Of a stretch of 64,000 bases of DNA, positions 25,101-37,648 are shown piece after piece (within the stretch, counting starts at the first letter, position 1; each line of letters starts with the position of its first letter). Below the pieces are notes generated by a model that saw nothing but the letters and a program-made list of their open reading frames with translations, had not been told where the DNA came from and did not search any database. Origin of the DNA: Acephala macrosclerotiorum (taxonomy: Eukaryota > Ascomycota > Leotiomycetes > Helotiales > Mollisiaceae); the NCBI GenBank assembly GCA_014904845.1, contig MU119231.1, positions 124,001 through 188,000 of the forward strand. The letters are read 5' to 3'. Position numbers and translations under genes: made by a program.

Positions 25101-25225
25101 TGTTGTTTATTTTGTTCGTAGAGTGAAGGCCGGTCATGTAGAGGAGGCATGACAGTTTGTGTGTATATCTGGGTCATTTTTTGGGTTTGTTGGTCGAATC
25201 CAGGTTGTCGGACCGTCTCTAGCAT
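22162..25225 (-). CDS. large Zn2Cys6 transcription factor
   Basis: Regulator of 1001 aa. Exon 1 25225-24021, intron 24020-23963 (GTAAGT...CTAACACATCACAG), exon 2 23962-22162. The first 290 residues are Pro/Ser/Gln-rich and disordered. Next comes a conserved block, GEGMCYFYDDGTHCK and WGVTKAGKPRKRLAIAC, directly followed by the zinc cluster CITCREKKIKCDPDYPRCVQC and GRICKF, i.e. C-X2-C-X6-C-X5-C-X2-C-X6-C with typical spacing. The intron splits the codon right after KFKNA. The fungal-specific regulatory (Fungal_trans) domain covers about residues 520-750, with PEESWDFCGSALRAA and RRTFWSCYLMDR as landmarks. The conserved YDDGTHCK block marks a deeply conserved orthologous group that I could not name with certainty; developmental roles are possible but not shown. 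About 10.5 kb without a supportable gene lies upstream, unusually long for a fungus. Confidence 0.9.
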
Positions 25226-26230
25226 CAGGTTGCTGGCGTCTTTCCGTCTAAACGTATCTCTGAGGCACAGTTCCCTTTCTGGTCGAGTGCTCCAAGACGA
25301 CTGAAATTACTTCGATCAACCGGATGAATACAAGTTGTCCTCCAACGATACAAATGGATTGTTCCCACAGCGGCAGTGGCAACGAAGTGCCGTCTGTCCC
25401 GATTCGCGCGGTAGTTCCGATGAGGGGTGGGCGGTACAGGTTATTAGAGGTCCTTTCTTGACGCCTCTGTATCTAAGAGGAAGGTAAGTAGAATGATAGG
25501 TATGATGGGTTCGTTTCCAACACATGTACGAGTGGGCGCAAAGGTTGTTGAATGACTGTCGGTACTGAAAGAGTTGAGGTCTGTGGCTCATGCTGTGACC
25601 ACCAGTTCGGCCATACCCATCCTTCTGGAAACGGCAGCTCGTGCAAGTCCGACTTTTAGAGACGGCTGGCAAGCAGATGCAAACAGACAGATTCCCAAGG
25701 TGTTATACCCGGCTCGTGCAGGACGGATGGTTTAGCACGATGCAGTTCGCGGGATATCGAACAAGGGGATGTTTTAAATGGGGGGAACAATTGGCCTGTT
25801 GCAGAAGGATGAGGTCTTGGATCTCGGATCGTGGATCGTGGATGCTGGCAATGGAAGTTGTCTGCCGTTGCAAAAGAAAAGAGAGACCTAAGAGATTCTA
25901 GAACAATGCACAGGAGGATATGTGGACCGACTAGTCTCAGAGTCTATCTGGCTATCTAGGAGAAATGTTTGAGCGGCGCAGGTGCGGAATGAGATAATCT
26001 GAGTCTGATCCGGGTTGGCTGCCGAGGGCAATCGCTCCACGATGAGGTTGTTCAGTCCACAGCCTTGTCTGGAATCTAGCTCGGAGTCACACGTCTATGC
26101 CTACTTGGGCAACTAATTCGTTGGAGGAGGGTCTGGCAATACCGGGACGGGTCTAGGGGGGAGCGACGGTAATGGCCGTGCTTGCAGAATCCAGACAGCC
26201 GCATACCCATACCCACGAGCAGATTGCTCT

Positions 26231-26272
26231 TTGCTCGTTGCTCGTTGCTCGTTGCTCGTTGCTCGTTGCTCG
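26231..26272 (+). repeat. TTGCTCG heptamer repeat, six units
   Basis: Six perfect tandem copies of the 7-mer TTGCTCG, preceded by one imperfect unit. It lies 1 kb upstream of the regulator start. A 7-nt unit is not a codon multiple, in line with non-coding DNA. Confidence 0.95.
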
Positions 26273-27855
26273 AATGGGCCGTCTCAGCCCTTGCTTGGTA
26301 GCTGCAACGAGCCCCAGCCAGGTGCCACCGGCCGTCCACCTGAATCGTGATCCATCGTCGACTAAGTTGTGGGGTAAATCAAGGTGGCGCGGCGAGGTGA
26401 TCGAAAAAGCCATGCATGCGCTCCCAGTGAAGGTCCCACACAGACCGACCCTCGACCACTTTTAAAAAGACGGTCCAGCGGTGCCAGACGATGCACCAAG
26501 CTTCATAGGGCAAGGAGCAAGTACTGGAGATTACCTGATTCTCGCTCAGGATGCGCAACACGGGGCAGGGGAGGATCAAGCGTCGAAATCTGAGTGGTCT
26601 GCTCGGTGACACTTGTCTTGAAGCAGTGGAGGGCGAACGAGCTTTGGGTTGACATTCCCGGCGCCCGGTAGAGTTTGACCACAGCCGAAAGATTTAGACG
26701 TCCAAGTATAATGGTAAGATTATAGCAGAACGGCCCTAGTCGGTACGTCCCCAATTCCCAGAACTTGGCACCAGACCACAAGGCTCCAATTCTAGCGACA
26801 TACGAACTGAACTGACGCTATGCTAACGAAGCTGCGATGCCAAGATTCCCAAGATTCCCAAGAACCAGACCAACCTTCACCACCTTCCTCGCTGGCTCGC
26901 GCCCCGACATGAGTAGGATCCAAGATGATGGGTTCACTTCGCGGAAGACGTCCCCTAAGCGGGTCTGGACGTCGCTCTGCTCGGGCGCTCCTGGCTCGCG
27001 AAAGATGCTTCAGGTGACGGGTACATGCTACCTACGGAATTGGCTTTCCTGCCTCGTTCGCGATACTTTACTCGACGAAACCTTCGCGGAGAAAGCGGAG
27101 AAATTCTCATCCATTAGAGTTCACAAGGGGTTTCTCAGCGCTCACCAACAGCTTCATAAGCGACAGAGGAAGAGCTAGAAAAAGCGACAGGAGAGCGATC
27201 CTGCGTTGCCGTCGTCATCGGCTCATGACAGAAAGTACCGTCAACTTGCTCATCCGATGTCAACGGTAGGGGACCTTCCGCATCGTGCGTGCATTCGGTT
27301 GTGCACCTAGCGATCACGAAGGGAGCCGACCCGCCATTTCCTTCACCTCTCCCATCTCCCATCGTGGTGTTCATGTCAAGTGGACAATTTATGTGCATGT
27401 TCACGCCAGCGCCAGGTTTCAACGATCTGGGTGTGGTGATGACGGCCACGAGTATTGGTCCCGGTCATCACAACTGCTGTCCCATGGTAACGTTTCGACG
27501 ACCTCTAGAGCCATGCAAGTGATGGAATTCCGCCAAACTGGATAAGGGACGCACTCCGAACACACTAGACTGTATGAGGTCTAGGTGGATTTTGATTTGC
27601 CACGGGCTGAAGATCCCCACATCTCTGACAGATGATCCAGCCAGGAATCTGAAAATTAGCTCCCGGAGGATCGGCAGAGAGACGAGGAAGTGCCAAAGTC
27701 TAATCATTTACGCTTGCAGGCGCGACACGCGGAACTTAGATCGCGAAGGCCAGAAGTTGAAGTCGATGCATCTTGGAGATTCTTGGCTGAGTACTCGGCT
27801 TCACCCCTCAACTCACGTTCCGCAGAAAAAGTTTTTGTGGTGCCTTAGCGGTGGT

Positions 27856-27902
<47 letters not shown>
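27856..27902 (+). repeat. G47 homopolymer
   Basis: An unbroken run of 47 guanines on the given strand, preceded by GGTGGT. Such a tract can form quadruplexes, blocks polymerases and is unstable, so its true length is uncertain and it may mark an assembly or sequencing artefact. Confidence 0.95.
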
Positions 27903-27903
<1 letters not shown>

Positions 27904-28371
27904 GCCGAATGTGTATCACCATATCAGTCAGGAGAGATGTGGGCAAGACCAGGGTGGGATATTGTGGCGGAACTGGCGTCAACTGAAGAACACACTTTAT
28001 CAGATGATGAATTGGAGCAAGTGGCCCCCGACTCCAAGTCCAAATTCAAATCCAAATCCCAAACGCGCTGTTGTTGAGTTACTGTGAGCTCGCAAGCTTG
28101 GTCATGGAGAGGGGCACAGACACGAGTGCCCTCCTCGTCTTGGGATGCATTCATCCTTAGCTCCGAGCCTCTTACCATCGTCTCTTGACCCCAGGACCAA
28201 CAAGCAACCACATCTGGAAAGTCGTGCATACGTGCATATTTCCAAACAGTGCCGCAAACGGGCCGGAGCAGTGTCGCGTCGGTTGTCAGATCTCGGAGTT
28301 GAGACTCTTTTCTTGAGTCGCTCGTGATGATCGAGCAGCAGCATAGAGACCAGATGGGGTACAGCACCACG

Positions 28372-28463
28372 TCCACGTCCACATCCACATCCACATCCAC
28401 ATCCACATCCACATCCACATCCACATCCACATCCACATCCACATCCACATCCACATCCACATC
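28372..28463 (+). repeat. TCCACA hexamer microsatellite, about 15 units
   Basis: A hexanucleotide array of TCCACA (read as ATGTGG-type units on the other strand), with a TCCACG variant at its start. Being a multiple of three, it keeps frames open on both strands (Thr-Ser and Asp-Val repeats), but those frames show no other coding sign. Confidence 0.95.
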
Positions 28464-30499
28464 AATGTCCACATCCAGGCATCACGGCACTCCGCCAGGT
28501 CTCACAGTCTCACACAAACAACACTGTGAAGATCCATGTGCCGTTCACACGATCAGAAAATACCGAACAAGGACACCCCCCGTCGCTTTGTCTGCTTGTC
28601 GGACCCGACTGTGCCTCTGTGCTGCAGGAACAAGCGCCGTCCGCGTGGATGGGCTACTGAAAATAAATAATTCTTTGGCCATGGGTGCCACACGATAAGT
28701 TACCGTCGGAGCCCTGTACCGAAGCGTCCGGGAGCTCCAAGTACCGCACTGCAGGCGTGCACTGGCAGCAGCTGCAAAAGGAAACACAAAACCGTTGCAC
28801 TTGTGCGATCTGCAATCTCAATCTGAGATGCATCGCCCAATACCTCCCTATGTTGGGCAGCAGCTCATGTTACTGTCGATTCGGCTTGCCTGAGGGAATC
28901 TACGATGCACAGCTTATTCTTACGGCATCGGCCTCCAAGCCGAAGAGGAGGAGGCTTTCGGTCCAAATTGATGTCTCCTTCCCCTCTTGGTCCGCCAAGG
29001 ATCGTGACTAAGATTATTGAGCGTCTACATTTTGACTCTCTTGGGACATCGGCGACTTGGGTTCTTCCGGCTCTATATATGACCAGCGCTCAAATGTCTA
29101 CCATCCATGTCATTGCCCGAGCCAACAAATCATATTGCTGGAAAATAAAGGGGCAGGGAAGAGACAGGCTCAAGCAGCACGTCTTGAAGAGAGCATGGGC
29201 CAGCATTAGCATCCTGCTGCCACCTGAAATCCTGGAGACCACTCGACCAGCGCATACAGGCCCGCGTCACCCATTTTTGGGACCGGGACCCCTCTTACCA
29301 GACTTGGACATACTCGAGCTACCGAATTAAATCTCAGACTAGAGCACAAGCGCATGTCGCATACCGCTTTCACTTCGCTGGGACCATGCTGATTGGACAG
29401 CATACGATGCTCACCCGCTCCCGAGTCATCTTGCCTGCCTTGCATCGGCCGGCAAGTCTGCACAGAATGCACAACGAGCTAAGAATAGCTGCCCACGTTG
29501 CGCACGCAAATGTATATACCGGTATCTGGGTAGAAGTGATTTAGCTTGTGGGAGATCACCACCTGATGAGCATCACCCGTCACCTATTCCGTACTCCGAG
29601 ACCAAAGAAGTCAGTCGAACCAATGACCAAGTTTACATTCAGGTTGACTTCTTCCATCGAGATTTGCGTCGTCAATCACGGAGTGTCAGGGATTATCTTT
29701 TGCTGCTCTAGTCTCGGAGGCAAGTTACGTCTTGTCGGCAGTGTCACGGTCGCGATCAACGTCCAATTGGAAAGGGGGCGGTTGAGGTTGAAGCTACGGA
29801 CGTAGCACCTGCTATCTAGTAAAGGCAATTAAAGGCAATTCCCAACAGGATGGTGCAGTCCCCGTGCGACAGAGGCTCCTCGCGTGCACTAGCCTGCACA
29901 AGTGTCGAAAGAAAGCTTCGATTCTTCGAAGCTATCTCGTCTATTATTCCCGTAAGAAGAAGGAAAATCGTCGATCTCACGTTTCCGACCATGAAGGAGC
30001 GTCGCAGTGGATCTCCATGAGCCAGCACGGTTCATGGTTTGGGGCGACTGAGATTGAAGTGCGAAACGATCGGGCGCCAGAAACCTCGTCGTTCTGCACT
30101 ACCGAGTGAGGGGCACGGATATGCCGTGATTCGTGGAACAGGAACAGCGTCATCGCTCCCATCAACGAGGAGGACGCTTGACTGCTCTCGTCTAAGCGTG
30201 GTTGGAGCTCCCTCCTTCAGCCAGAGCGACGGGTCAATAGAGCCGACACATCTAGACACCGCATGCATGGGGCTAGTTGACACTTCCCAAAACGAGTCAG
30301 TGGCAGGCTGGCAATCGGAGGCTGAAGATATCAACGCTTTTGCACAATGATTTGAGTTGTCGAGTCTGATAACTGACGAGACCTCATCTGCAGTAGACTT
30401 TTTTCTCTGCAAAGGGCCGATCGAAATGGAAGGCCTGGCTGACTGCATGCACGCAGACACAAACTTCTCCTCGCTTCTCAAAGGGGTAATCCGTCTCGC

Positions 30500-30527
30500 C
30501 CAAAACCAAACCAAACCAAACCAAACC
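30500..30527 (+). repeat. CCAAA pentamer repeat
   Basis: About five tandem copies of CCAAA/AACCA in the gene-poor region. Simple repeat without further context. Confidence 0.85.
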
Positions 30528-32889
30528 TAACACCGTTCTATTGTGCAGCTTCCTCCTGTTTCTGCTTCTAGGACGTCCTAAGGACGCGTTTCAGGGTTCT
30601 GCTCTAATTATTTATCCGTCCATACAGTCAATGACCGGCCTGTAATTGCTGTTATCTTGGCTTCGAACCGCGCGCCTCATGGCAGTATCATTCGATATCA
30701 CACACGTTATGCCGTATTACACATCCGACCCTTTGCCATCTCAGGCCTGTTCATCTTCAGATGAAGGATCTGTCCGTCCGGCCGTGGAGTGCTCATGCTC
30801 ACCATTCTCTCTGCCATGTTGGAGATTGTGGAGCCCATTACTGCACTATTCACGGGATGAGATGCCGAATTAGACCCTTGTCTCCCGAGAAGCTGTCACA
30901 TCCCATGTCTCTCTTCTCATCCCTCCCCTGTCCGCCATGCCAGCCCACTCCCACATGGCTTTACGATCTCAATTGATTTTCTGTCGCGGCACAGTAGTCA
31001 ACCCCTGGTAGACAACCAGTTCTTCAAATTTCGCACCGCACCGCACGCGGCACGGGGTGTCCCATCAGCCAAAGGCCTAGCCTAAAGAAGATCATACAAT
31101 AGACCCCTTTACGGGTCGATGAATCTCGTCTATGTGTGCCGAATGCGGCTTCTGGTCTGCTGCCGTTCGCAAGGTCTCCCGAATACAGAGAGTCTTGAAC
31201 CCGCAGGAGCCGATCTGCCGTGTGGTGCACTGCGAACGCATTTTCAACTGATTGCGCGGCAGTTCAATGACATCCGCAATATTATCTTAGATTAAGGTAC
31301 GAGGGCTGTCTGCGGCATAAATTTCATATTACTCAATAACAAGATCACTATCGGATGGAGGTAGGCATGTTAGTCCTTCTACGCATAGCCGGCCTAAATC
31401 CTCAACTGCCAGAACTCAAAATTAAACGAGCGAGAACATCCACCCGTCATCCGCACAGTGCGGCCATGCGGTGCGCCCCCTGGCTCGTTCGCTTGTGGGT
31501 CTGCTTTCTCCGGGCCAAGCGAGAAGTCATGCAAGCAGGCAGGCCGTTGACATTATTGAGTTTATTTGAAGCTACGGTACGACTCGAAGAAAAAGTCACT
31601 ACTTTCATCCGTACGAGATACGACCTCAAATAAGACCAACACGATACCACTCGGACACGGTACAGGAATAGAAATAAGGTTGGCTCCAAAGTTTGGATGA
31701 ATTTCTGAAAATTACCTGCGACTTCGTCACAAAATACCGAATAGAGTCTTCTGCTGCATCACATGCTGATTTATGCTTGCACAAGCATTCTCAATTCTTT
31801 TCTCTGCTGTTCAGGAGATGATGGTTCGCGGATTTTCATTGGCGAAGTGAGATGCGAGGTCAGACTCGGATTCGGACTCGGACGGTAGTTGAGCCTGACA
31901 TGCTTATTTTTTTTATTTTTTTTTTGGTGGCGTGCTGCAGAAATGTCCACTTGGTACTCTGAAACCTTTTTCCTACTTTGGGATGAAGAGGTTTCACGAA
32001 ACGGTTAATGGGAGGATTGCATTGGAGAATTACCCGTCTCATTTCTCCCAGCCTTCGGCTTTCCACTTTGGCGTGCAGAATCTATCGACGAAAAACAAAC
32101 TTTGCTTCACATCTCGCATTCGGATTTTCAATGTCCTCTCCGTCAAAGCTTAATTCTTCACCAATTTTTCATCTGCCGGTAGGGAACGGTTTCGTTTCCT
32201 TCCTGCATAGCCTTACACTCCATTCTGACCCAAGCACTTGCACTTCATGACCTGCATGAATCAACACTCGTTGAGATCAAAGCAACGTCAAAACTCGAAA
32301 CTGAGAACCGAGAACCAAAGAAAGGATGAAGGTGCACGGCTCTGATCTTCATCTCTCTTTTTGGATGCGGACTGGGGTTCTTTGTTCTGTTTTGGGATGG
32401 GAGGGGGAGAAAGATTCATCCGGATGTAGGTTGTGCTGCAAGGCGGCCGCACGGCGTATCAAGTTGTCTGATTTTGCTATGATGTTTGTTTCTCTTTTCA
32501 GATGTGAGCATGTTTGGACACGCAACATAGAGTTATAGTTGTGGTTTTATTGTTTCTCGTTGCGAGTTTGTTGATTTTTCGGGGAGGGATGACGCGCTCC
32601 AGTTACGGCCTGACGAATCAAGAGAAGAAGAGGTTGGATTCGAGTTCTCAGCTCTCAGTTTCGGTTTCTCGATTCCTAGTTCTCAGTTCCTAGTTCTAAG
32701 CTCTATGATCAAGTAACCAGCCCTGCGTCGCGAGCTGGCCAATCAACTTCTCTTCATGGCCTGGATTGCATGTCCCGGTGGGGTGGTCTGTCAAAGCTCA
32801 GACCAATAGTCATGGATTGACCACCACCCCACCAACAACAACAATTACGTGCATTTTGTTGGTATTTGTGCTCGGGTTTGGGTACTTCC

Positions 32890-34505
32890 GGATGTTGGAC
32901 ATATCTTTCGGGATTTGGGTCGGGTTATCGGCCATGAGAGCTATGCTTTGGCGTTGGATATATTTCTCGGGTTCGGGTCGTGAAGAAGGTCATGAGAACG
33001 GTTCTTTGATGTTGGTTATGTTTCTTGGGACGAAGGCCTGGAGTTTTGCCGCGGTCAGGTTGCGGTAGCCGTTCTTGAACGTTGGTGGAAGTTTTGCTGG
33101 GACCAACATCTCAAGGTTACAGTAGGTCTGGACATAGGCAGGTCGTTTCGTGCCCTTATTCCGAAGGGTATGAGTATATTCTCAGGATTAACGCTGTCGC
33201 ACTTGTTGGTTTCGCCCCTTCTCCGCATCTAAGAGAGGCGGAGTCGTTCTGCGCTGTTGCGATGAAACATCTCAAGATTGACGTTTACGTCAAGCAAGCG
33301 CTTTCTTATGTCAGTGCATCCTTCTGGGGAAAGATACTTGTTCAATTATTCAACGGCATTCATCCCTCGGCGGTTGATCCTTGAATCTTACGGAGGCGAA
33401 GCCATTGTCCAACATAGCAACAGATAATCTCGAGACAGAAATTTACATCAATCAAGCGCTCTTTGATGTTGGAGTCTGCTTCTAGAGTCGTCGCTTATAC
33501 AGCCTTTGTTGGCATGCGTCACCAGGTTTGAGTCTTCCACATAGCGTGAAAGCGGAGCCAATCTCCAACAATGTATTGAACTAGCTCGAGCGCAAGATTA
33601 ATGTCTATTATGAGCTTTTCGATGCGATAACTTCCTCCACAGGTCATCGCTTAACGCTACTGATCCTTCCCTCCGCCTTCCAACCGTTCCACGCCAAGGC
33701 GGCAAAGCTATTCTCCAACACTACAAAGATACCGGTTGGTGTTGCGAAGTATGAGCGATGGAGCTGAGTTCAGGGTCGCAGTCGATTTTCATGCTTGAGC
33801 GTCTCGCTTCGACTTCATTTCCAACATTGAAGCTCTATTTCTCGCGACCAATACACCTTCGCGATCCATTTATTGACTGCACTTCTTCAAGAATAGATCT
33901 ACCTTCTAAAATACGGCACATCGAATTTCTATTTTCAACGTTGGACATGATTTCTGGGAACCGACTGTACTACCCTCATCTGGAACTAATGATACTTCCC
34001 CTTTGGTTTAAGCTCTCTTTCAAGGAGATCTCTCTGTCCTATAAGGTGTTCAACTAACATCAATCATAAAAATGTTGGAATACAAAGTCTCGGGACTAAC
34101 ACATGCAATCAAGTTGGTCAGAACACTAACCCTCATGTTCCCGCGGGCCCGAACTCTAGCCGCGCCATTATGATTCTCCAACATCGAATGATTTCCCATA
34201 CTTGAATCGCAAGGTATGTTTAACCGCCCACGTTTATTGTTCCAACATCGGTGGTTCGCTGGGACAGAGATTACGCAATTCAAGGCGCGATGAATGTGGC
34301 CCAGTGGCACAGCGATAGCGAGCGCGATGAATGTGTCAGCGCATCGGTATCCAATCATGGTTTTTAGCGAGCTCGTGTGTCTCGTGAATATTTTGCGCCT
34401 TCTTCGTAACCTCAAGTCAAGATCGTGGGATATATGGGCGACAATATTCATCTTCACTCAGAGGCACCACCACATAATTCACGGCGAAGAAGAAAGTCCA
34501 ACATC
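32890..34505. repeat. decayed tandem repeat with a period near 157 bp
   Basis: Related segments recur at about 33110, 33271, 33429 and 33585, each with a CTCAAG/CTCGAG core followed by an ATTxACGTxTAxxT-like tract and, in several, CAAGCGCT(T/C)T and TTTGATGTTGG. Two units translate similarly (HLKIDVYVKQALSYV and NLETEIYINQALFDV), so the repeat may once have been coding. The heptamer ATGTTGG/CCAACAT occurs ten times between 32892 and 34504. Units are strongly diverged and cannot be delimited exactly. Confidence 0.5.
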
Positions 34506-35734
34506 AACCATTCAACACGCGCCCAGCCAGCCACAACCGCGCCCTCGGATGCACATCCCTCTCACCCGAAAGCGAGCAGCTCAATTCGGCAACATCAACT
34601 TCGGGCAATCTCTCTCGGCTACCAAGAGCGCTTCCACTTGCATCGGCCCATTAGTCGGACAGCTTCTCCGTAACCCGCTCTTGATTACCTGATTATCGAA
34701 ACTCGAGAATGTTTCATTCCTCTTTCAATTTTACGAGACACGAAGCGCAGGAGTGGCGAGTGGCTGGGTGGAGATTTATTCTTCCGCCAATAGGTAGTAA
34801 GTGCTCAATCGGGCACAATACAATGTGGGGAGATTGTTGATATAATACGGCCGTACGTAGGCCTCGTATCAAGTATTTGTTGAAATTTGGAAATTTTCTG
34901 GCGCTTCAATCGTAACGCGGGAAAGAGCAAGTGCGCTGTTGTGAAGAGGCGAAGGTGGCGCGTATCTTGGAAGTGGGAAAGAGGCAGGAAGGACGGTCCT
35001 ACCTTCCATGTTTCGTGCGGCGCAGGATGCTGATTCAGTTCTTGGCTTTGCGCTCAAGCGATGGCTTGGGAGGTGGTTTCTTTTTTTCATTCCTTTGGGG
35101 TTCGAAGAATGATCAATCGACATGTGATACCGAGAGTTGGCAAGTGCCTCGTTTCATTTCTCCTCTCGCTGGCTTGTTGATGCAGAAGTCTCTTTTCCGT
35201 GGCCTTCTTGATGTTCGAACGCACTTGTGGATATGTTCTATCTAGAGGCCATCTGACGACAACGGATATTGCCTCCGCGTGTACTCTCAACGCATCATAT
35301 CTTTAAATCAATTCTTATCACAGAAACATGTTGTCCTGTCTTGTTCTTCCATATTCATCTTTCATGTAGCTATATATGAGTCTCTATAGTAGCCTCTAGT
35401 GTGCCTAGGTACTTCGAAAAGACATGACAATAAAAACCTTTGCAATTTTCATCAGCGCAGGACCTATGTTCGACAAAAAAAGGAGCATAAACGCAACTGT
35501 GCCAGTGACTGTGTCCAAGCATGACGAAGACTCACTCTCTTATGATCTCAAGGCTTTTCTATGTATTCCTACGACTTGTTGTTCCTTCCTTCAAAGTTGG
35601 GGGCCAAATGCTTCGCCCCACCCCCCTTTTCTATATTTAGGCAACGATAACGTTAGCCGAGAAGGTGATATCTTTGTTTCAACAACATCATCTATCTCTC
35701 AGACCATCACCTCAAACATTTTTCCATTTCAAGA

Positions 35735-36131
35735 ATGTCATTCGAGTACACAAACCTAGCTCCAGGTGAGATTTGAGTCCTCCAAGTCCTCCGACTTGGA
35801 CGTCTACCAGAAGACAGAAATTTGCACCAGCTGGATGCTCTACCTTTCAAAACGAGATCCCGACGAATTCTCTCGCATCAAGAAAGAGCTTAATGAGAAC
35901 ACGCCTCTACGTTGTATACTCAAGCCCATACCACTGGATGGAAAGCGATGCTTCGAAGTCATCTCTCATACGTGGGGTGATCCCACGCCAACACGTGAAA
36001 TCATCCTCAACGACAAGAGATTCCTAATTCCCGAGAAAGCGTACCATGGGCTTCTAGCCCATCGAATCCGTCGACGAGAGGGGTATCGGCATGGCATTTG
36101 GCTTGATTCGATTTGCTTATATCTCGATTGA
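35735..36131 (+). pseudogene. HET-domain protein, N-terminal fragment
   Basis: Remnant of a heterokaryon-incompatibility (HET) domain gene; the family triggers cell death on contact of unlike strains in some fungi. It starts MSFEYTNLAPGEI, then a TGA (35772) stands where the family has a coding residue, and the frame shifts. The later frame gives LRCILKPIPL, FEVISHTWGDPTPT and GIWLDSICLYL, the HET landmarks YEALSYTWGD and LWIDAICIN. The match ends abruptly there with a stop, so only about the first 100 residues of the family remain. An alternative splice of 35766-35817 was considered but gives no better fit. A second HET fragment lies 4 kb downstream, beyond an amine oxidase gene. Confidence 0.65.
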
Positions 36132-37648
36132 TACCGAACGAAACACCGCAGAAACTTGAGGCTTGGGCCTCTGTTTTCTGTTCCGCCGTTGCGTCGCCTT
36201 ACTTGTTCTTTGCCTTAGTGTACATATATACCCTTGCTTTGAAGTGCGAAGATTTCACTTTCGCTGGTCTCATTTTGATCGGAGGTAGCTCATTGTAAAT
36301 TAATTGTGTCTAAATTGAAGTCATTCCCAACTTCTTGTATCTCGTCAATTAATCTCAATCCTATTAACCGAATCTCTCTATATTGCAATTACAATCCGTG
36401 TAGTAGAGTCTGAGAATCTGTCTGATATATTTTTGACTCATACATTGACGTCTATTTACATGCCTTAATACAGCGAATCTCACATCTAAACCTCTACATA
36501 GCCATCTCCACCTCCATCTTTGGACTTGAGCAATGAATGGATTAAGTAGCCTGAGCACCCTGAGCACCCCTGGGCCAGCCCGAGCATGCAGATGCCCTTT
36601 CAGCATCGGTTTCTCTCGTCGTTTATATAGTAACTTGGAGAGTTATTTAATACAAGGCTATTATATTTTCGTATGAAAGTCGAGCTTTTATTTAAATAAT
36701 TACGTTTGGTGTTTATACATCGGCTTTGATTAGAATTTGTGTGGAGAGCGGGGTCATCACATGCGGGTGAAGGCCACTGCCACATCACATATATGGCTTA
36801 CCCCTCCTTTTTTCAATTTTTTTCCGCCTGAAATGTGGGGTTAAAGGCGGGGTCAAAGTCGTGGTCAAGGCATAATGGGAAGTTATTCCTAGAAAGCCTC
36901 GATTCCACTTAACTCTATAAATAAAGTAAGGCTACAAATGAAAGCGAGGCTAGGATGCACCTCACCTGTTAAGATTTCGATCTTTCACATTTTTATATCC
37001 GAGAACGTTGTACAACGTGAGATATCATTCTTTCACTTACACCTTGAGGGATTTATTTTCACGAAGTGGTATGATTCCGACTCATTCATTACCTCCGTCA
37101 AACCGTTTTATGCCTTTGTCATCACCTATGTCATCCTCTCACCATCGCACTCTGACGTGTCCCAACATGAAGGGCTTCACCTTCACCTTCAAAAGCCCCT
37201 CTATGTTACCGAACCATTAACTCACGCCAAAATGGAGCGGCAAACGAAGCCTAAAATGCATCTCTCTGGGTTAGAAGTGGACTGGAGGAGTTGGCAATGG
37301 AGATAGTGCATTGAAACCCACGGTAGCAGGCTTCGTGACCGCGTACATTGCTGGGAGTCTCCAAAATCCTACAGCCTTAGCCTCCGAGAGTGACGTTGAC
37401 GGCTACATGATGGATGCATGGCGATGTCCAATTAAGGTGGGTTAGGCTTCGACGATAAAAGGGGGCGCTCTTCGGGCATCATTGCAGTCGTTGGGTTTGC
37501 CTGTGCAAGTCAGCGAGGGTAGTGGGATTTATCATAATATCATAAATTGGAACTGGGTCAAATACACTTGACCTGGCTGTCCTACAGGTGCCCATCAAGC
37601 ACGCCGCATATCGAGGAGAACACAACACTGACGAAAACAATTCTTACA
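36132..37648. other. intergenic region
   Basis: AT-rich, no supportable gene. It separates the HET N-terminal fragment from the amine oxidase gene and must contain the oxidase promoter. No direct repeat, LTR or inverted repeat that would explain an insertion was recognised. Confidence 0.5.

Larger units (their letters stand above)
25226..35734. other. 10.5 kb gene-poor region with microsatellites
   Basis: No gene can be supported on either strand. Open frames are short (mostly under 150 codons) and lack motifs or intron-compatible extensions. The first part is the upstream region of the large regulator. Several simple repeats and one decayed tandem repeat are listed separately. Possible contents are a long regulatory region, a long 5' leader or a non-coding RNA; none is shown by the sequence. 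Confidence 0.5.

Noticed and set aside
27838..28077. Open frame with a long poly-Gly stretch
   Set aside because: It exists only because the G47 tract has no stops; there is no supporting context on either side.
27924..28474. Frames with Asp-Val or Trp-Met repeats on the minus strand
   Set aside because: Produced by the TCCACA microsatellite; the rest of the frame has no motif or coding-like composition.
30032..30514. 160-codon open frame on the minus strand
   Set aside because: No family resemblance, no neighbouring exons in phase, placed in a repeat-rich gene-poor region.
30500..30530. Telomere-like repeat (CCAAACCTAACAC)
   Set aside because: It is a CCAAA pentamer array ending in one CCTAA; no CCCTAA tandem units are present.
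35424..35759. 111-codon open frame before the HET fragment
   Set aside because: It overlaps the HET start in another frame and shows no motif.
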